Shown in pieces: positions 59,629 to 64,000 of a stretch of DNA of 64,000 nucleotides. The DNA lies in NCBI GenBank assembly GCA_964247055.1, contig OZ176057.1, forward strand, positions 5,890,001-5,954,000, read 5' to 3'. A program made the translations under genes and the position numbers. How positions within the stretch are numbered: the first letter of the stretch is position 1; each line of letters opens with the position of its first letter. This DNA is from Paragordius varius. Its lineage: Eukaryota > Nematomorpha. The notes beneath the pieces were generated by a model that searched no databases, was not told the origin of the DNA, and was given only the letters and a program-made list of their open reading frames with translations.

Positions 59629-60740
59629 TATCACTTTTAAACTTGAATGGGCTTTCATATGTATAATAAAATTGTTTAAACTTATTTTTTAGCCGGTAGG
59701 ATTGAATTGATGGTTATTTAATAAAAGGTTTTCTCAGTCTCGACGCAATCGGAAACTATGTATATGTAAATCTGAATAAGCCTTCGCGATATCCCGTAAA
59801 TTCCTTTCAAGCCAATTTTACAGAAAAAATTAAAATTATACGGTCAAAATGTAATATAAAGACTTTTTTCAAAATTTAACCATACTTTTTTAAACCTTAA
59901 TTTATCCTATTAAAATCATTTAATTACAATCGTAAAATATGTAATTGATTGTTTTACTGATATACATCGCTATTTTATAATTTGGAATTTAAGAAAATGA
60001 ATTCTATTTTTAAAAAAAACAAAATTTAAAAGTATCGCTGTGTTTTAGATAAAAAATATTAGTCTTTATATATTTACGTTTTATCCGTATAATTCAATTG
60101 TTCAAAAACTTCATTTTTTAAAATTGGGGTGAGTGAATTTAAAATGGCTCTTGGCAAATTTATAAAAATAATTGGATTTTTATGATGCTATATACCTTTG
60201 AGAAAATTGTTTTAAATTTTATATTTGTTCAACCCTAGTTTTCAGGGGGTAGGAAGATCACTACAGTAGTTAAAAACTTAAAAAAGAACCCCCAAAATGT
60301 CGAAAAACAAGTTTTCAGAAAATTTGTAATTCAAATGTATCATTTTTTGTCTTTTTAGGAACTTACTAATTATAGTCGGCTAAGTTAGCAAAATATTTTT
60401 TGCAAAAAACTTGGTTCATAAAAAGTAATTGTTCAACTTTTTCGCCATAATTATGAGAGTATAATCAATGAGTGGTGATTTTAAATATTACCAGAATAAA
60501 AACAAAATAGCGCTATTTTATATTAGCTGGGCAGGGCTCACTCTATAAAATGGGCCATCATATAAAAATGAAGTGACTTTCAAGTAATTACCGACTCATA
60601 AAACCATATGGATTCAATATGGATTTAGCTATTGCTAATACGAAAGCAAAAAATTTAATAAGTGATTGTTATAATAAATAAGCCGCTGGGATGGCTTCAC
60701 TCTTTGTAAAAAAAAGTCTTAATGCAAAGATAACATTGCA
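59629..60740. repeat. mirror copy of block A (5690-6826)
   Basis: It is the reverse complement of 5690-6826, including the S190-like part (59629-59820), an M1 MITE (59821-60105) and the GAGTG/GGGCAGGGCTCACTC-bearing part (60150-60740). Confidence 0.8.
59821..60105. mobile_element. M1 MITE in mirror block A
   Basis: The left end is CAGAAAAAATTAAAATTATA. The right end is TACGTTTTATCCGTATAATT. It is the counterpart of 6352-6637. Confidence 0.7.
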
Positions 60741-60777
60741 ATGAAGCAAATTTCGCCACTGTTTTGAAAAAAACTAC

Positions 60778-60912
60778 AGTAAAAATTGGAATTAAACGGA
60801 CAAAACGTTAATATTTTCTAGAAGACAACCAAGTGTTCATTCAAGGGTGAATTTGTATTGTTCCCGGATGAATTTGAAGTGTTTTAGGGTGAATTTTAAC
60901 TGTAAATGGTTA
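60778..60912. mobile_element. M1 left-end fragment joined to an M2 right end
   Basis: CAGTAAAAATTGGAATTAAA to AGAAGACAACC is an M1 left end. At 60834 it changes to M2 right-end units (AAGGGTGAATTTGTATTG, GATGAATTTGAAGTG, GTGAATTTTAACTG) and closes TAAATGGTTATA. Confidence 0.7.
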
Positions 60913-61480
60913 TACGCTTTTTATTGATAATCTTTGGCTAATTAACCCATTTAAATTAGGTGAATACAAATGAATATGAAATTTTCGGAAAAATTATGTT
61001 AAATATATATTTAAGAACAAGAATGCATCGAAAAGTATATTATTTTTATTGATTCCGAAAACCCTTAAAAAACATTCCCAAAAATCACAGATTTTTTTGA
61101 ATGTATTTTTGATAATACCGAAAAAAAGTAAACTTTTTTGGTAAAAATATAATTTAAATGTATATCATTCACGAATCAATTAAGTGATCGCGATACGTTA
61201 GATGAAATGCTATAAAGGTATATCTTAAATTTATTATTTCTTCCTCAATTGATTATCGCTTATAATACATATAATGTGAATATTTTAAGGTTATTCAAGA
61301 TTTATTTCCATCTAATTAAAATTCTTGTTTGAAAATTTCAAACCGTCCTCGTAGATGAATTCATAAAAGCTAAAGTTTAATCAATATATTAATAAAATTA
61401 AGAGGAATGAAGAGCAAGGTTAGGGAAAGCGGATAAGCTCATTCCGATTCTAAATTAAAAATATTTAATAATTTATAAAA
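60913..61480. other. AT-rich stretch without recognised feature
   Basis: No gene or repeat family was recognised. Confidence 0.4.
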
Positions 61481-61489
61481 AGGGTTACA

Positions 61490-62560
61490 GTGACTAAATT
61501 TTTTTTAAATTAGGTCCTGATTTTGCCCCACCCCGTATAAAAATCGAATTTTCTTAAAAATAGAAAAGTCTATAAATTTATAATTTTGAACGACGTTTCC
61601 AGAAAACGGGTGTGCCCGATCAGTTTCAAAAGTATACTTTTTATCATGTTTTACGAATGCGCTGATGGTCACTAAGCCCTTTTTAAATTAGCCCTTCAAT
61701 TTTGTCCCACACTTATATAAAAAATGAGGTTTGGTTTGTTTGGCAAAGGATACCAAAAAATATGTGGGTACAGTCAGTTTCAATAGTGCACTTTTTACAA
61801 TGTATTACGAATGTGGGTGACAAAGCCCTAGGCCCTGAGTTTTCAGCCACCCCGTGTAAAAATGGGGCGCTTTTTAAATAAAAAAAGTCTATAAAATTAT
61901 AAGTTTCAAACAACGTTTCCAAAAAAGGTTTGGGCTCATTTAGTTTAATAATGTACTTTTTATATGTTTCACAAAAGCGCTGAGGGTGACTAAGTCTATT
62001 TTTAAAATTAGCCACTCAATTTGGCCCGACAGAGTGTGAAAATCGGATTCTAAAGATAAAAATGACTTTAAGCATTTTTGTGTGGCGTGTAGGCCCATCA
62101 AAATTCAATAGTGTACTTTCATTATTTTTCTATAGCGCCGACAGTGACCATGCCATCTTTTTGAATTTGCCCAGTCCAGCCCCATCCGTGCAAAAATGTT
62201 TTTTAAACTAAAGTTCGTTTAGAAGCAGTTTCCATAAAAACGGCGCAGTCAACTTCATTAGTAATTTCATATATTGTTTTACAATAGCGCCGAGGGTGAC
62301 GACTTAGCCCTTTTTGAATAATAAGCTTCTCAGTTTTGCCTTGCCCATTTAAAAATGGTTTATTTGAATAATTTATGGCTTAAATTTTGAAAAACGTATG
62401 GGAGCTCTCAGTTCAATCTTAATTCTTAGGCCAGCCAATACAATTTATTTTAACAAAAATATTAATTTTAAAGAAATATTCCCGTAAAAGTGCCCGTCCA
62501 TATTTTAAAATTGGAAATATATTATTTATGAATGCGCCATAGCTGACTGAACCACATCCT
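61490..62560. repeat. S190 tandem satellite-like array
   Basis: About six diverged units of roughly 170-190 bp repeat head to tail. Each has a GCCCCACCCCGTATAAAAAT-type core, AAAGTCTATAAATTTATAA, CAACGTTTCCAGAAAACGG, a CCCAT-CAGTTTCAATAGTGTAC block, GCGCTGAGGGTGACTAAGCC and TTTTTAAATTAGCCC. Cores start near 61515, 61690, 61850, 62020, 62170 and 62330. Open frames here are repeat-derived. Confidence 0.8.
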
Positions 62561-63051
62561 TTCCTATATTCATTATTTGATGCACAGTAGATGTATAAGG
62601 TTAAAAATGCAAATAAATAAATCTAGAAAGCCTCCAGAAACATTTTAGAGGCGGATATTTGATATTGATTATATAAATTAGCCTTTTTTTAATCAAGTTT
62701 CGGAGCGATCCAAATTTTTTAGTAAAATTCCAAAAAAAATAATCTTTTTAATTTAAACCCAAGACAACCTTTAAAACTTTATTTACAGGTTAAACTCTGA
62801 GGTATAAAACGACCCAAAATTTTAATCGTCTACAAAATGAAGAGGTGATGTGTTAATATGAAATCGCTTTGGAAATATTTTAAAATCGTAATTTTGCCCC
62901 CAACATACATATTTTAGGATAATCGAACACCCCACAAATTAACTAAATTGAAATAAGAATATGAATTTATTTGCAGTGGTTACCATATTACCTATGGTTA
63001 TAGCCTACAATAATGATATATATATATATATATATAAGAAGGATTATATAG
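62561..63051. other. intron or flank 5' of the kinase exon
   Basis: No repeat family is recognised apart from a (TA)n run at 63017-63036, close to the kinase acceptor. Upstream kinase exons (glycine-rich loop, Lys, HRD) were not found in the window to the left, so they lie beyond the visible homology or have been lost. Confidence 0.4.
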
Positions 63052-63429
63052 TTAAGCTATTTTATGATTGATTTTGGCCTTTCTGTCCTTCGTTCAACCA
63101 ATTTTACTCCAGACATCGTCGGAACGCCATTTTACATGTCCTACGACATGCTCTGTCGAGCTTCCTATGATTACAAAGTGGACATTTGGTCCTTTGGAAT
63201 AATAATAATCAAATTAGTTGAAGGAAACCCTCCATACGCTGGCATGGAGTGGAGTCCAGTAATTATATTTTAAAGTGAAATTATTCTACCTTCATTTTGT
63301 TAGATCCTACAGAAAATCATTAAAACAGGGACCCCATCCTGCCCAAATCCCATAGTTTTCAGTGATTTTCTACAAAACTCTTTGCACAAAGAGGTCACCG
63401 ATCGATGGTCGGCCAATGACTTGCTGCAG
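63052..63429 (+). CDS. PAK/STE20-like protein kinase, two internal exons (partial)
   Basis: Exon 63052-63258 encodes the C-lobe from the magnesium-binding loop: FMIDFGLSVLRSTNFTPDIV, GTPFYMSYDML, YKVDIWSFGIIIIKLVEGNP and PYAG. After a 45-bp intron, exon 63304-63429 gives LQKIIKTGTPSCPNPIVFSD, FLQNSLHKEVTDRWSANDLL and Q, before a GTATGC donor. DFG, the GT-P/YM P+1 loop, DxWSxG and the helix I Arg (DRW) are present. The order matches PAK/STE20 kinases (ATNGTP..., FRDFL..C). The APE motif reads YDM, so the Glu that normally pairs with the helix I Arg is not there; activity may be affected. Catalytic loop and ATP-binding exons are not in the window, and the gene continues to neither side visibly. 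Confidence 0.75.
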
Positions 63430-64000
63430 GTATGCATATTAATATATTCAACGAATTACCCATAACTTTTACGGTAAACTATATAAACAAATAATGTTTT
63501 CGGTAGCCTTTTTTAAAAGACATTTAATAGATCTAAGTGTTGCTGTTTTTTGGAATGATTTCCCGCTAATACTTGAAAAAAACAAATGTTGTAACATAAA
63601 CTATACACTTGCGTTGGTAGAGCAATTTAAAACCTATGTGCATTGAATTTTTTGACCTGAAATCGATTTGATCCGTGATGGAATTCACTATACGGTCTCA
63701 GTTCGGTGAGATTGATTGTTCTAAAAAGGATGCGACCGAAAATATTATTTCTTTATATAGTTTACCGTAATCATATAATAGGTAACCCAACCCAATGAAA
63801 AAATCAATTAGATATGCATATTTGTGTGGAAATTCATAGGCCGACCATCGATCGGTGGCCTCTTTGTGCAAAGAGTTTTGTAGAAAATCACGGAAAGCTG
63901 TGGAAATTGATTCCGGCAGGGTGGGTGTCCCTGTTTCGATGATTTTATGTAGGATCTAACAAAATATAAAGGTCGAATATTAAATGATAAATAGTATAAT
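63259..64000. repeat. kinase-region inverted repeat
   Basis: Left arm about 63259-63530 and right arm about 63715-64000 (continuing past the window end) are diverged inverted copies. Beyond the exon they share TTACGGTAAACTATATAAA and AATAATGTTTTCGGT / AATAATATTTTCGGT. The centre is near 63620. Confidence 0.8.
63698..63955 (-). CDS. inverted copy of the kinase exon, with read-through extension
   Basis: The minus strand repeats exon 63304-63429 after an equivalent TTGTTAG acceptor. It reads ILHKIIETGTPTLPESISTA, FRDFLQNSLHKEATDRWSAY. The donor GT of the plus copy is changed, and the frame runs on through former intron sequence (KYAYLIDFFIGLGYLLYDYG, then KEIIFSVASFLEQSISPN) to a stop at 63698-63700. 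In the conserved part it fits the PAK consensus better than the plus copy (FRDFL, KEATDRW). It could be the last exon of a second, oppositely oriented kinase gene whose other exons lie to the right of the window, or a decayed copy. Confidence 0.65.
   Translation of the reverse strand: MLHKIIETGTPTLPESISTAFRDFLQNSLHKEATDRWSAYEFPHKYAYLIDFFIGLGYLLYDYGKLYKEIIFSVASFLEQSISPN

Noticed and set aside
61713-62015. 100-codon minus-strand ORF
   Set aside because: It lies across S190 tandem units. The translation merely repeats the satellite.

Overview
The window is very AT-rich nuclear DNA from an animal, most likely an insect or other arthropod. Genes are split by GT-AG introns. The recognisable genes are animal ones: an ERp29/Windbeutel-type ER protein, a secreted fibrinogen-domain (FReD) protein with a coiled-coil stem, an SH2 adaptor, and a PAK/STE20-like kinase. 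DNA-transposon relics fill most of the rest. I saw no rRNA, tRNA or CRISPR array.

Layout. 2.3-3.2 kb: last exon of the ERp29-like gene, followed by a tandem array that re-copies the end of that exon. 3-9.5 kb: dense MITEs, an old FReD-associated block (about 5.7-7.3 kb, including a decayed FReD exon) and a small hAT MITE with a perfect 8-bp target duplication. 9.9-23.3 kb: plus-strand FReD gene (signal-peptide exon, coiled-coil exons, four fibrinogen-domain exons), its introns packed with MITEs and a 0.7-kb GIY-YIG element. 26.2-33.9 kb: an SH2 gene whose ten exons join in one open frame of about 1,197 codons. 37-47 kb: minus-strand, mirror-image and damaged copy of the FReD gene, interrupted by a 3.8-kb foldback element. 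53.7-59.6 kb: a hAT transposon split by a second transposon, itself split by a third. 59.6-60.7 kb: mirror copy of the 5.7-6.8 kb block. 61.5-62.6 kb: satellite-like tandem repeats. 63-64 kb: two kinase exons followed by an inverted partial copy.

The main structural conclusion is that the order block A, FReD, SH2 gene, inverted FReD, inverted block A forms an old mirror-image duplication centred near 31-33 kb. Later events eroded and filled each arm differently. Substitutions, indels and private insertions separate the arms, so this is unlikely to be an assembly echo.

The commonest repeat is a MITE of about 290 bp (called M1 here). It has terminal inverted repeats starting CAGTAAAAATTGAAATTA and TA target sites, with about 40 full or partial copies. 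A second family (M2) has ends built of short tandem AATTCACCCTTGAACAATTC units. A third (M3) has ends containing CTTCGATTCAAATTGGGG. Most exon boundaries are my own reading of splice sites. Repeat boundaries are approximate unless a target duplication is quoted.
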